Source: Syntrophomonas_A sp050258735 (lineage in GTDB: Bacteria; Bacillota; Syntrophomonadia; Syntrophomonadales; Syntrophomonadaceae). From it: a DNA stretch of 11,517 nt. The position numbers were made by a program, and so were the translations under genes. This document shows, piece after piece, positions 1 through 6,313 of the stretch. Each line of letters opens with the position of its first letter. The stretch's first letter is position 1. The DNA lies in assembly GCA_050258735.1 (NCBI GenBank), contig JBLMZJ010000054.1:1-11517 (forward strand). The letters are read 5' to 3'. The notes below the pieces were generated by a model. That model was not told where the DNA came from. It saw only the letters and a list, made by a program, of their open reading frames with translations, and ran no database searches.

Positions 1-16
1 TAGGGCCACTATTTAC

Positions 17-48
17 TTGGACCCCGGCTGATGCCACCATTGTATAAT
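17..48 (+). promoter_or_regulatory. Possible sigma-A promoter of the metallopeptidase-murA unit
   Basis: A perfect TATAAT at 43-48 has TTGGAC at 17-22 upstream. The 20-bp spacer is longer than the usual 17, so the -35 assignment is weak. If the -10 is used, transcription starts near base 55. That excludes the ATG at 47, which lies inside the -10 box, and favours the ATG at 74. Confidence 0.35.
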
Positions 49-73
49 GGGGGGCAGAGGGGAGAGGAGAACC

Positions 74-916
74 ATGCCGGGGTTGAGGGTAAATGCCTCA
101 TTCAAGTCGGTCAGTATGGTCCTGGTCATGATTCTGACGATCACGCTGCTGATCAGCAGAAACAGTCAGGGCTTGATGCGCTTTATGGTCAGTCAGGAAG
201 TTAACCTGAGAACGACCGCCTTTAATGAGATAAGAACGGATCATTATAATATAAGATATACTGATATCGATGCCGATTGGGTGCCGATGGTGGCGTTGAC
301 CGCCGAGGATGCATATACTTCGGTCAGCCAGGTTTTCGGCGAGGAACCAAAAAACCGGACCACTATCGTGATCTACCCGGACAGCGGCAGTCTGGCCCGC
401 AGCTTTGGCTGGGACCGGGACGAGAAGGCTATGGGAGTGTACTGGGCCGGATCCATCCGGGTGCTGTCACCCCGCGAGTGGATGTCACCGGGGGATTCTG
501 CGGACCGGTTTGCCAAAGAAGGCCCTATGGCACATGAGTTTGCACATTTGATGGTTGACGAGATGACCCGGGGCAATTATAATCGCTGGTGGACAGAAGG
601 CGTCGCTCAATATGTTGAGAAAAAGACTACCGGATTTGAGTTCGAGAGTCCTTTTGCCGGCGGACAGGAGCCGACCTATTACCAGTTGGCCGGTCTGGAT
701 CGCAATTTTGATAAAATGGACCAGGGCATAGCCTATTGGGAATCATTGAAAGCCATAGAGTATATCGCCGAAACTGGCGGAGAAGACAGCCTTTATCAGA
801 TCATGGAGCAGTTGGGCGAAGGCAAGAGCCTGGCGACTGCAATCGAGAAGACGCAGGGAGTAAGCTATCGAACCTGGGAACAGGAATTCTATAATTATTT
901 GGAGAACAGTAAGTAA
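74..916 (+). CDS. Membrane-anchored gluzincin metallopeptidase (peptidase MA-like)
   Basis: This 280-aa protein is probably an extracytoplasmic zinc peptidase. Residues 13-27 form one hydrophobic segment near the N-terminus, a signal anchor, and the rest is hydrophilic. The zinc motif HEFAH is at residues 154-158 (His154, Glu155, His158). The downstream acid of the gluzincin pattern is Glu175 in WWTEGVAQY. This HExxH plus downstream WxxEG layout is that of the peptidase MA-like family. The start at 74 is preferred because AGGAGA lies just upstream. An in-frame ATG at 47 would add nine residues but overlaps the -10 box and lacks a ribosome binding site. The stop is 2 nt before the murA ATG, so the two are very likely cotranscribed, which suggests an envelope role. 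The substrate cannot be read from the sequence. Confidence 0.85.
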   Translation: MPGLRVNASFKSVSMVLVMILTITLLISRNSQGLMRFMVSQEVNLRTTAFNEIRTDHYNIRYTDIDADWVPMVALTAEDAYTSVSQVFGEEPKNRTTIVIYPDSGSLARSFGWDRDEKAMGVYWAGSIRVLSPREWMSPGDSADRFAKEGPMAHEFAHLMVDEMTRGNYNRWWTEGVAQYVEKKTTGFEFESPFAGGQEPTYYQLAGLDRNFDKMDQGIAYWESLKAIEYIAETGGEDSLYQIMEQLGEGKSLATAIEKTQGVSYRTWEQEFYNYLENSK

Positions 917-918
917 GT

Positions 919-2271
919 ATGACAACAGCTATCATCGATGAAATAAAGGGCGAGACCACCCCGATAAAAAGCGGCGAGAGGTGTGAACCTTTGAAGGAAA
1001 CCTTATGTGTTGAGGGAGGACATCCCCTGCACGGATTGGTGAGGGTAAGCGGAGCCAAGAATGCCGGCCTGGTCTTGATGGCTGCCAGCATCATGGCTGA
1101 TGGGGAGACCATCCTGGACAATCTGCCCCGTATCCGTGACGTTGAGGTAATGATCGAGATATTGAACGATATCGGAGTGGACACAGCCTGGAATCCCGAT
1201 GGCAGTCTGTCCATCTGTTCGCCGTCTGGTAAGGTGAAGAATCATACCTCGTATGATCTGGCCAAGCAGATGCGGGCATCCAATCTGTTCCTGGGCTCCA
1301 TGCTGGGACGTCAGGGCGAAGCCATCGTGTCACTGCCCGGAGGATGTGACATCGGTTCCCGGCCTATGGATCTCCACATTAAGGGAGTAGCCGCCCTTGG
1401 GACAGAGATAAAAATCGAACATGGCTATATATTCGCCAGCTCTAAGAAACCGTCCGGATCCCGGGTCTACCTGGACTTTCCCAGTGTAGGGGCCACCGAA
1501 AACATCATGATGATGGCGGCCAAGACTCCCGGCACCAGTATTATCGAAAATGCTGCCAAGGAACCGGAGATCGTAGATCTGGCTAATTTTTTGAATTCGA
1601 TGGGTGCGCGGATCCGCGGAGCCGGCACCGACCTTATCAAGATCGAAGGAGTAGCCAGCCTCAAGGCCGGGCGCTATGCCATAATTCCTGACCGCATCGA
1701 AGCCGGTACCTATATGATCGGAGCGGCCATCTCCGGCGGAGAGATCCAGTTGGAGAATATCATTCCTACCCACCTGCATCCGATAATCGCCAAGTTGCAG
1801 GAGACTGGCGCCCATGTTGAGGAAACTGACCGGGGACTCCTGGTACGGGCGGGAGATCATATCTCGCCGGTAGATATCAAGACCTTGCCTTATCCCGGCT
1901 TCCCCACCGATATGCAATCGCAGATGATGGCCCTGCTATCTTTGGCACCTGGTTCCAGTATGATCGTTGAAAATGTATTTGAAAACCGTTTCCAGATCGT
2001 CGATGAACTGAAGCGGATGGGGGCCAATATCAAGGTGGAAGGGCACACCGCTGTAATCGAAGGCGTCAAGAGCCTCTACGGAGCCCGGGTCAAGGCCACT
2101 GATCTGAGAGCCGGGGCGGCATTGATCCTGGCAGCTCTAATTGCCCAAGGAGAAACCGAGATCGAAGACGCCATCCACATCTTCCGCGGCTATGAAGACA
2201 TAGTGGAAAAACTCACCGTCCTGGGGGGCAAGGTACGCAAGGGATATATTGAGGGAGAATATACGGACTAG
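919..2271 (+). CDS. murA: UDP-N-acetylglucosamine 1-carboxyvinyltransferase
   Basis: The enzyme transfers enolpyruvate from phosphoenolpyruvate to UDP-GlcNAc, the first committed step of peptidoglycan synthesis, in the cytoplasm. Diagnostic features in the 450-aa reading are SGAKNA with the substrate-binding Lys47-Asn48, the active-site loop PGGCDIG with Cys143, and FPTDMQ with the catalytic Asp331. Cys143 is the residue alkylated by fosfomycin, so the enzyme should be sensitive. Compared with typical MurA of about 417-430 aa, there are some 25 extra N-terminal residues. A TTG at 991 (residue 25) has GAGAGGTG at 974-981 upstream and would give 426 aa starting KETLCVEGG. The ATG at 919 has only GGAG 14 nt away, so TTG 991 may be the true start. 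Many Firmicutes carry two MurA paralogues; which one this is cannot be told here. It ends before the terminator at 2341. Confidence 0.97.
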   Translation: MTTAIIDEIKGETTPIKSGERCEPLKETLCVEGGHPLHGLVRVSGAKNAGLVLMAASIMADGETILDNLPRIRDVEVMIEILNDIGVDTAWNPDGSLSICSPSGKVKNHTSYDLAKQMRASNLFLGSMLGRQGEAIVSLPGGCDIGSRPMDLHIKGVAALGTEIKIEHGYIFASSKKPSGSRVYLDFPSVGATENIMMMAAKTPGTSIIENAAKEPEIVDLANFLNSMGARIRGAGTDLIKIEGVASLKAGRYAIIPDRIEAGTYMIGAAISGGEIQLENIIPTHLHPIIAKLQETGAHVEETDRGLLVRAGDHISPVDIKTLPYPGFPTDMQSQMMALLSLAPGSSMIVENVFENRFQIVDELKRMGANIKVEGHTAVIEGVKSLYGARVKATDLRAGAALILAALIAQGETEIEDAIHIFRGYEDIVEKLTVLGGKVRKGYIEGEYTD

Positions 2272-2340
2272 GCAGCGGGGAGACGGAATAGACGCAGATT
2301 TGTGGGATTTACACAGAATGATTTGGATGAACTTATCACG

Positions 2341-2380
2341 AAGACCACCATTACCAACGGGGTGATGGTGGTCTTTTATT
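2341..2380 (+). terminator. Rho-independent terminator of the peptidase-murA unit
   Basis: The arms 2341-2355 and 2361-2375 pair over 15 bp (AAGACCACCATTACC with GGTGATGGTGGTCTT, one G-U pair) around a 5-nt loop. The run TTTTATTT follows. It lies 70 nt after the murA stop. Confidence 0.93.
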
Positions 2381-2391
2381 TAGAAAGACGT

Positions 2392-2421
2392 TGTAGGGGC
2401 GGATTCTATATCCGCCCTACA
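2392..2421. repeat. Short palindromic repeat (TGTAGGGGCGGAT type)
   Basis: TGTAGGGGCGGAT at 2392-2404 pairs with ATCCGCCCTACA at 2410-2421, with one unpaired G and a 5-nt loop TCTAT. It resembles the GTAGGGGCG...CGCCC(C)TAC dispersed repeats seen in many bacterial intergenic regions. It lies 17 bases after the murA terminator. Confidence 0.7.
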
Positions 2422-2426
2422 TTATC

Positions 2427-2514
2427 TGTCATTGCGAGGAGCATTAGCGACGCGGCAATCTTAATTCCCCAGTCTCTACTAGGGGAAGATTGCTTCGCTG
2501 CGCTCGCAATGACA
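2427..2514. repeat. 88-bp imperfect palindrome (TGTCATTGCGAG...CTCGCAATGACA)
   Basis: The perfect terminal arms are TGTCATTGCGAG at 2427-2438 and CTCGCAATGACA at 2503-2514. Inner segments also pair (GGCAATCTT with AAGATTGC, TTCCCC with GGGGAA), giving one long imperfect hairpin. The motif GTCATTGCGAGGAGC...GGCAATCT is a recurrent dispersed intergenic repeat in many unrelated bacterial genomes, REP- or MITE-like, so other copies are expected in this chromosome. No transposase is encoded. Confidence 0.8.
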
Positions 2515-2693
2515 CACTTTCTTTGCTGTTCTATATCAACTCTAGATTCGAGCTTATAACAGTCCTGTTACAAAAGATCTGCGTCCTTCTGCGTCTATTA
2601 TCACCCTTCTCCTGGAATTAATTAGCCGGTATAAGGTCCCATGCCTTGCGGAAACTAGCGATAAATACTGTACTTTACTTCTGGAGGGATAGG

Positions 2694-3767
2694 ATGAACG
2701 CGCGCACCAGCAGAGCCATTGTTTTCTTTATCATATTTTTCACTCTGGGATTGGGACTATATCACCTGTTCCAGACCCGGGTAACACCAGCCAAACCGAT
2801 GGTCACCCAGCAGCAGGCAGCGGCCGGCGGAGTCAGCAAGGTGGCAGCGCAGGTCAGCCCGTCAGTGGTGGGCATCAGCAGCGTAAGCCGTAGTACCGAT
2901 CGCCTGGATCCCGGTCAGGTCGAGAGCAGCGGGTCTGGTGTGATCATCGATAAAGCCGGCTACATCGTGACCAACAACCACGTGGTGAGTACCGGCGCTC
3001 CGCTGACCGTTACCCTAGCCGACGGCAGCGAAAAGAAAGCAAGTATTGTGGGGACCGATCCCCGTACTGATCTGGCCTTGATCAAGATCGATCCCTCCGG
3101 CAAACTGACCCCGGCCGAGTTCGGTGATTCGGAGAAACTGGTGGTGGGGGAAGAGGTGGTCGCAATCGGCAACCCGCTGGGCCAGCGCTTTGCCCGCTCG
3201 GTAACGGCAGGCATCGTCAGCGGTCTGAACCGCCTGCTTACCAGTGAGGAAGGCTACGTATTCCGGCTGATCCAGACCGATGCCGCTATTAATCCCGGCA
3301 ACAGCGGCGGGGCACTGGTCAATTTGCAGGGCAAGCTTATCGGCATCAACAGCGCCAAGATATCCGCGGAAGGCTTTGAAGGGATGGGATTTTCCATCCC
3401 CTCCAATCAGGTGCAGGCTGTGGTAGCGGCACTGAAAAAAGACGGGCGCGTATACCGCCCGGTAATGGGGACCGGCATACTGGGAGAGGTCACCCCGGAG
3501 CTGGCCAGCTACTATAATATACCGGTAAACTACGGAGTGATCGTTATGCCCTCCGCCGGGGGACCTGCCGCCCGGGCCGGCATGAGAGGCTATGATATCG
3601 TTACGGCTATCGACGGGCAAAAGGTGACTACCGGTGCCGAGATGCAGGAGCAGATATCTGCTCGCAAGATCGGACAAACAATAAAGGTCATGGTGGTGAG
3701 ACCCCCCACCAGCAGGAACGGCAGCTTTGCGAAAACCACTTTGACGGTAAAACTTGCCCGGGGGTAA
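2694..3767 (+). CDS. HtrA/DegP-like trypsin-fold serine protease with PDZ domain (S1C)
   Basis: This 357-aa membrane-anchored envelope quality-control protease degrades or refolds damaged exported proteins. A single N-terminal membrane segment spans residues 9-26, followed by a short linker and the protease domain at about 45-250. The catalytic triad is His96 (TNNHVV), Asp126 (DPRTDLAL) and Ser204 (NPGNSGGAL), all intact. One C-terminal PDZ domain covers about 268-350. The start at 2694 is chosen for GGAGGG at 2683-2688 a few bases upstream; an in-frame TTG at 2646 would add 16 residues without a ribosome binding site. The gene stands alone between two terminators. I found no convincing promoter just upstream; TATAAG at 2630-2635 is a weak candidate -10. 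Firmicutes usually encode one or more such proteins (HtrA, HtrB, YyxA), and this position near rlmH resembles that of YyxA. Confidence 0.95.
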   Translation: MNARTSRAIVFFIIFFTLGLGLYHLFQTRVTPAKPMVTQQQAAAGGVSKVAAQVSPSVVGISSVSRSTDRLDPGQVESSGSGVIIDKAGYIVTNNHVVSTGAPLTVTLADGSEKKASIVGTDPRTDLALIKIDPSGKLTPAEFGDSEKLVVGEEVVAIGNPLGQRFARSVTAGIVSGLNRLLTSEEGYVFRLIQTDAAINPGNSGGALVNLQGKLIGINSAKISAEGFEGMGFSIPSNQVQAVVAALKKDGRVYRPVMGTGILGEVTPELASYYNIPVNYGVIVMPSAGGPAARAGMRGYDIVTAIDGQKVTTGAEMQEQISARKIGQTIKVMVVRPPTSRNGSFAKTTLTVKLARG

Positions 3768-3807
3768 GAAATGCTTTCCATAACATGGAGAGCCCTAAAT
3801 ATTTTGC

Positions 3808-3836
3808 AGCGGTGGCCTAAACCACCGCTTGTTTTT
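3808..3836 (+). terminator. Rho-independent terminator of the htrA-like gene
   Basis: AGCGGTGG (3808-3815) pairs with CCACCGCT (3822-3829) around CCTAAA, followed by TGTTTTT. The last T bases overlap the stop codon of the convergent gene. In the opposite direction the hairpin is followed only by GCAAAATATTT, so termination of the minus-strand gene here would be weaker. Confidence 0.88.
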
Positions 3837-4635
3837 ATCCCTTGAACCCCTCCAAAGACATACTGGCCCGGGTCAATGCAGCACTGCCAGGGGGAGTCAG
3901 GGAGCGTTCCCTGATGTCAACCGTAAAAACCTCGCCAAAGGCCTGGTTTAATACGAAATGCACCTTTAGTGCAATCGGATCGAAGACCATCGAACACAGG
4001 GTCTTCCAACCAGCGGTGTTCTGGGCAGTCTTCTGCAGCAATACAAATGCTTCGTTCACTCCCACATCCTCATGTCGTTCCAGGTATTCGCAGGCCGTCT
4101 TATAACGGTCGTCACCCGCGCCGGTCACCTCCGTCAGCGGCCGGCTGTGGAATTCATTTACCGGGAAATTGGTCATGACCAGGCATTTGCCATCGATATC
4201 CGTTAATTCGTTATGCCCGTCTGAGGTCTCCAGGACCAGGGCCCCACCAAATCTGTCCGCGAAAAGGTTGTGCAGCATATTCCACTCAGGCGGCACCGGC
4301 GGATAGACCACGGTCTTATCCCCGATCATGTCTTTCAGGTCAGTGATCCGTGCGCAGCTCCGCAGGGCATTCCGGTAGACCTCGGCAATACTTATTGTCC
4401 CCGGACCTGGTTCGATATTCTTATGCCGGGCAGAAAGGTTGCCCTGGAAATCCCCGAAAAAACCATGGGTGTTCATGGCTGCTGTCTCCAGGTATAGCCC
4501 ATTCATATCGGCTTCAAACCAAAAGACCTTCATCCCGTCCTCGCTGTTGATGCGCATCCTCAGCGGGACCTCCCAGCAATCAAAATTCATGGCGTACAAT
4601 GCGCGTCCCTTATAGCAAGCAAATCCGGTACACAT
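3835..4635 (-). CDS. Ntn-hydrolase, choloylglycine hydrolase / linear amide C-N hydrolase-like
   Basis: This 266-aa protein belongs to the N-terminal-nucleophile amidase superfamily containing bile salt hydrolases, penicillin V acylase and related acyltransferases. The signature is the N-terminus MCTGF: removal of Met exposes Cys2 as nucleophile. It is backed by NFD (Asn17, Asp19), AMNTHGFF (Asn55), HNLFADRFGGALVLE (122-136) and VMTNFP (Asn156), matching the order of conserved blocks in the family. The start at 4635 is decisive because AGGTGG lies about 5 nt upstream and this Met precedes the catalytic Cys. A GTG three codons earlier would bury it. No signal peptide is visible, so it should act in the cytoplasm. 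It is shorter than bile salt hydrolases (about 320 aa), so bile salts are an unlikely substrate; some other amide or acyl-amino compound is plausible. It diverges from an AraC-type regulator that may control it. Confidence 0.82.
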   Translation of the reverse strand: MCTGFACYKGRALYAMNFDCWEVPLRMRINSEDGMKVFWFEADMNGLYLETAAMNTHGFFGDFQGNLSARHKNIEPGPGTISIAEVYRNALRSCARITDLKDMIGDKTVVYPPVPPEWNMLHNLFADRFGGALVLETSDGHNELTDIDGKCLVMTNFPVNEFHSRPLTEVTGAGDDRYKTACEYLERHEDVGVNEAFVLLQKTAQNTAGWKTLCSMVFDPIALKVHFVLNQAFGEVFTVDIRERSLTPPGSAALTRASMSLEGFKG

Positions 4636-4737
4636 GAAAACCACCTGCCCTGTCTTTTACATCATACTACGAAACTTTTATACCGGGGTTTTGACCGTTT
4701 CTATTAAAATATAATCAATAAAACAAGGAGCGAGGCC
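4636..4737. promoter_or_regulatory. Divergent control region of the Ntn-hydrolase and AraC-type genes
   Basis: The 102-bp region is AT-rich on the regulator side. On the plus strand TTGACC (4691-4696) and TATAAT (4710-4715) are only 13 bp apart, so they cannot act together as a normal sigma-A promoter without help. On the minus strand TATGAT (complement of 4661-4666) is a candidate -10 for the hydrolase without a recognisable -35. Missing or misplaced -35 elements would fit activator dependence. No clear operator repeat was found apart from GAAAC/GTTTC at 4671-4675 and 4697-4701. Confidence 0.4.
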
Positions 4738-5625
4738 ATGGCACTGAACCAGAGCATTCAAAAAGCTATCGAATATATCGACGATCAGCAGGCTGACGAG
4801 CTCGATTTACAGACCATTGCAGGAGTGGCCGGATTTTCTCTGTCGCATTTTTATAAAATATTCCTGGCGGCAACCGGGTTCACACTGAAGGAATACATCC
4901 GCAGCAAACGCTTGACTCAGGCAGCCCGAGAACTTATCTCCACCCGCCGCCGAATCATCGATATAGCATTGGAAGCCGGTTTTGAATCACAGGAAGCCTT
5001 CACCCGCGCATTCTCCAGGTTATACGGGGCAGCACCGTCCCTGTATCGCAAGGACAGAAGAGAACTGGTCGAGTTCGAAAAACACGCCCGCTTTGGCAGG
5101 GAACTCGAACTCCGGTACCCGTTGGATGAAGCGGGGATTCATATCGAGGGAAAGCTGATCCGCTGCGATGAGATCTATTTAGTAGGGAAAGAATTATATA
5201 CCTCTGTGCTTGGCACCATCGAAGAAGACATCATTCCGCGCTTCTGGCGGGAGGAGTTTATACCCCAAATACCGTCGATAAATAACATTAAGACCCCCAA
5301 CCTCTCCATTGGCTACGAGATACATGATCCGGAGACCGATATGCTGTATCATATGGCGGCAGTGGAGATCACTGCCCCGGAAGCACCGGCAGGGCTGCAG
5401 GTCAGGATCTTGCCGCCGTCCCGTTATGCCGTTTTTATCCCTGAGCGGACCCCAACGGTCTTCGAATATGGTCAAATAGTACTGTACGCTTATGGGGAAT
5501 GGCTGCCCATGAAAGGTCTGCAGACGGCGGGAGATTATTCACTGGATTTTAATTACGCTGAATCATATTTTAACGGATATAACTTGGATAACCGCCGCCT
5601 GGAGGTCTATATCCCGGTTAAATGA
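4738..5625 (+). CDS. AraC-family regulator with C-terminal GyrI-like effector-binding domain
   Basis: This 295-aa cytoplasmic transcription factor has the reversed layout in which the DNA-binding domain comes first. Residues 1-102 carry two helix-turn-helix units (LDLQTIAGVAGFSLSHFYKIF and the IIDIALEAGFESQEAFTRAF region). Residues about 125-295 form a GyrI-like or 'integron-associated effector-binding' domain, as in Rob and other multidrug-sensing regulators. The C-terminal end LEVYIPVK is typical of that fold. AAGGAG at 4724-4729 lies 8 nt before the ATG. It is divergent from the Ntn-hydrolase gene, and regulators so placed commonly control both themselves and the divergent gene. Its ligand is probably a small hydrophobic or cationic molecule, an inference from family members. 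The stop is followed by a second in-frame stop (TGATAA). Confidence 0.92.
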   Translation: MALNQSIQKAIEYIDDQQADELDLQTIAGVAGFSLSHFYKIFLAATGFTLKEYIRSKRLTQAARELISTRRRIIDIALEAGFESQEAFTRAFSRLYGAAPSLYRKDRRELVEFEKHARFGRELELRYPLDEAGIHIEGKLIRCDEIYLVGKELYTSVLGTIEEDIIPRFWREEFIPQIPSINNIKTPNLSIGYEIHDPETDMLYHMAAVEITAPEAPAGLQVRILPPSRYAVFIPERTPTVFEYGQIVLYAYGEWLPMKGLQTAGDYSLDFNYAESYFNGYNLDNRRLEVYIPVK

Positions 5626-5697
5626 TAACGTCGATATGGATTTTATCTGGGAAAAGATATAAGATAGGCAAAAGCAACCAGTGAATGGAGCAGGAAC

Positions 5698-6177
5698 TTG
5701 AAATACCGGATCATCTCCGTAGGCAAGATACGTGAACCCTTTTACCAGGCCGGCGTGCAGGAATACCTGAAACGCCTGACCCCCTATGCCACGATGGAAC
5801 TGGTCGAAGGGCTGGAGGAAAAGCTCAGCCCCCGGGCCGGGGATAAGGATATCGCCCGCGCCCTGGACAAGGAAGGCGAAAAGATCCTCAATATGATCGG
5901 CGACAATGAGATCCTAGTCGCTCTTGATATCAAGGGAAAACAGTTATCCTCGGAGGCCCTTTCCGAGAACATGCAGGCATGGAACTTGTCCGGCAGATCC
6001 CGGGTCAACCTGGTGGTTGGCTCCTCCTTCGGCATTGCCCCGGCGGTGAAAGCCCGCGCCGACGCACTTATCTCTCTCTCTCCCATGACCTTCCTGCATC
6101 AGATGACAGTACTCATCCTCACTGAACAACTCTACCGGGGGTTTAAGATTTTAAAAAACGAACCGTACCATAAGTGA
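5698..6177 (+). CDS. rlmH: 23S rRNA (pseudouridine1915-N3)-methyltransferase
   Basis: RlmH methylates N3 of pseudouridine 1915 in helix 69 of 23S rRNA, using S-adenosylmethionine, on assembled ribosomes. It is 159 aa, the normal family length, and shows the N-terminus KYRIISVGKI, the SPOUT-knot region around 103-125, and the nearly invariant end EQLYRGFKI...EPYHK. The start is TTG at 5698, with GGAGCAGG at 5687-5694. One oddity is that the usual GG-S/N-x-G of the cofactor loop reads Gly108-Ser-Ser-Phe-Gly112, with Ser in place of the second Gly. The last 18 bases (6160-6177) are repeated exactly at 7142-7159. In staphylococci the same codons are the attachment site of SCC elements. The reading frame is intact, so an insertion there leaves the protein unchanged. 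Confidence 0.96.
   Translation: MKYRIISVGKIREPFYQAGVQEYLKRLTPYATMELVEGLEEKLSPRAGDKDIARALDKEGEKILNMIGDNEILVALDIKGKQLSSEALSENMQAWNLSGRSRVNLVVGSSFGIAPAVKARADALISLSPMTFLHQMTVLILTEQLYRGFKILKNEPYHK
6160..6177 (+). repeat. Putative attachment site, left copy (rlmH 3' end)
   Basis: GAACCGTACCATAAGTGA encodes the end E-P-Y-H-K-stop of rlmH. An exact 18-base copy occurs at 7142-7159 in the same orientation. The bases on either side of the two copies do not match. The position and codons correspond to the attB core used by staphylococcal SCC elements (E-A-Y-H-K-stop). Confidence 0.75.
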
Positions 6178-6178
6178 C

Positions 6179-6196
6179 ATATCGAGGGGTCGATAT
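6179..6196. repeat. Perfect small palindrome next to the rlmH stop codon
   Basis: ATATCGA (6179-6185) and TCGATAT (6190-6196) are perfect inverted arms around GGGG, starting two bases after the rlmH stop. No T run follows, so it is not a typical terminator. It may be a protein-binding site at the end of the inserted segment. Confidence 0.5.
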
Positions 6197-6248
6197 TGAT
6201 GTTCCCGGATAGTCTCAATAGAGGTCGTTAGTAAACTTCTAATGTAAA

Positions 6249-6277
6249 TTGACAACAGAGCACATATTCCCCATAAT
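6249..6277 (+). promoter_or_regulatory. Sigma-A promoter of the QueG-like gene
   Basis: A perfect TTGACA (6249-6254), a 17-bp spacer and CATAAT (6272-6277, one mismatch) predict a start near 6284, some 30 nt before the gene. It lies inside the putative insertion, so the cargo gene would be transcribed independently of rlmH. Confidence 0.7.
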
Positions 6278-6313
6278 GCGATAATGCCGGTGGTATGATA
6301 GAGCGAACAGAAA

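Larger units (their letters stand above)
2287..2599. repeat. Outer inverted repeat enclosing the murA-htrA repeat nest
   Basis: AATAGACGCAGA at 2287-2298 is the exact reverse complement of TCTGCGTCTATT at 2588-2599. A second TCTGCGTCC copy sits at 2578-2586. Everything between the arms is the murA terminator plus two other palindromic repeats, with no credible gene. Related 'ACGCAGAT...ATCTGCGT' repeats are, to my recollection, frequent between genes in several anaerobes. Here the arms could be one dispersed element split by later insertions. Confidence 0.6.

Noticed and set aside
1330..1917. Long minus-strand open frame inside murA (195 codons)
   Set aside because: It overlaps a fully convincing murA frame with all catalytic motifs; it is a shadow of that gene.
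2302..2559. Open frame of 85 codons between murA and htrA
   Set aside because: It runs through the murA terminator and both palindromic repeats, has no ribosome binding site, and its protein only reflects the repeat sequence.
3015..3677. Long minus-strand open frame inside the HtrA-like gene (220 codons)
   Set aside because: The plus-strand frame carries the complete protease triad and PDZ domain, so the opposite frame is a by-product of GC-rich codon use.
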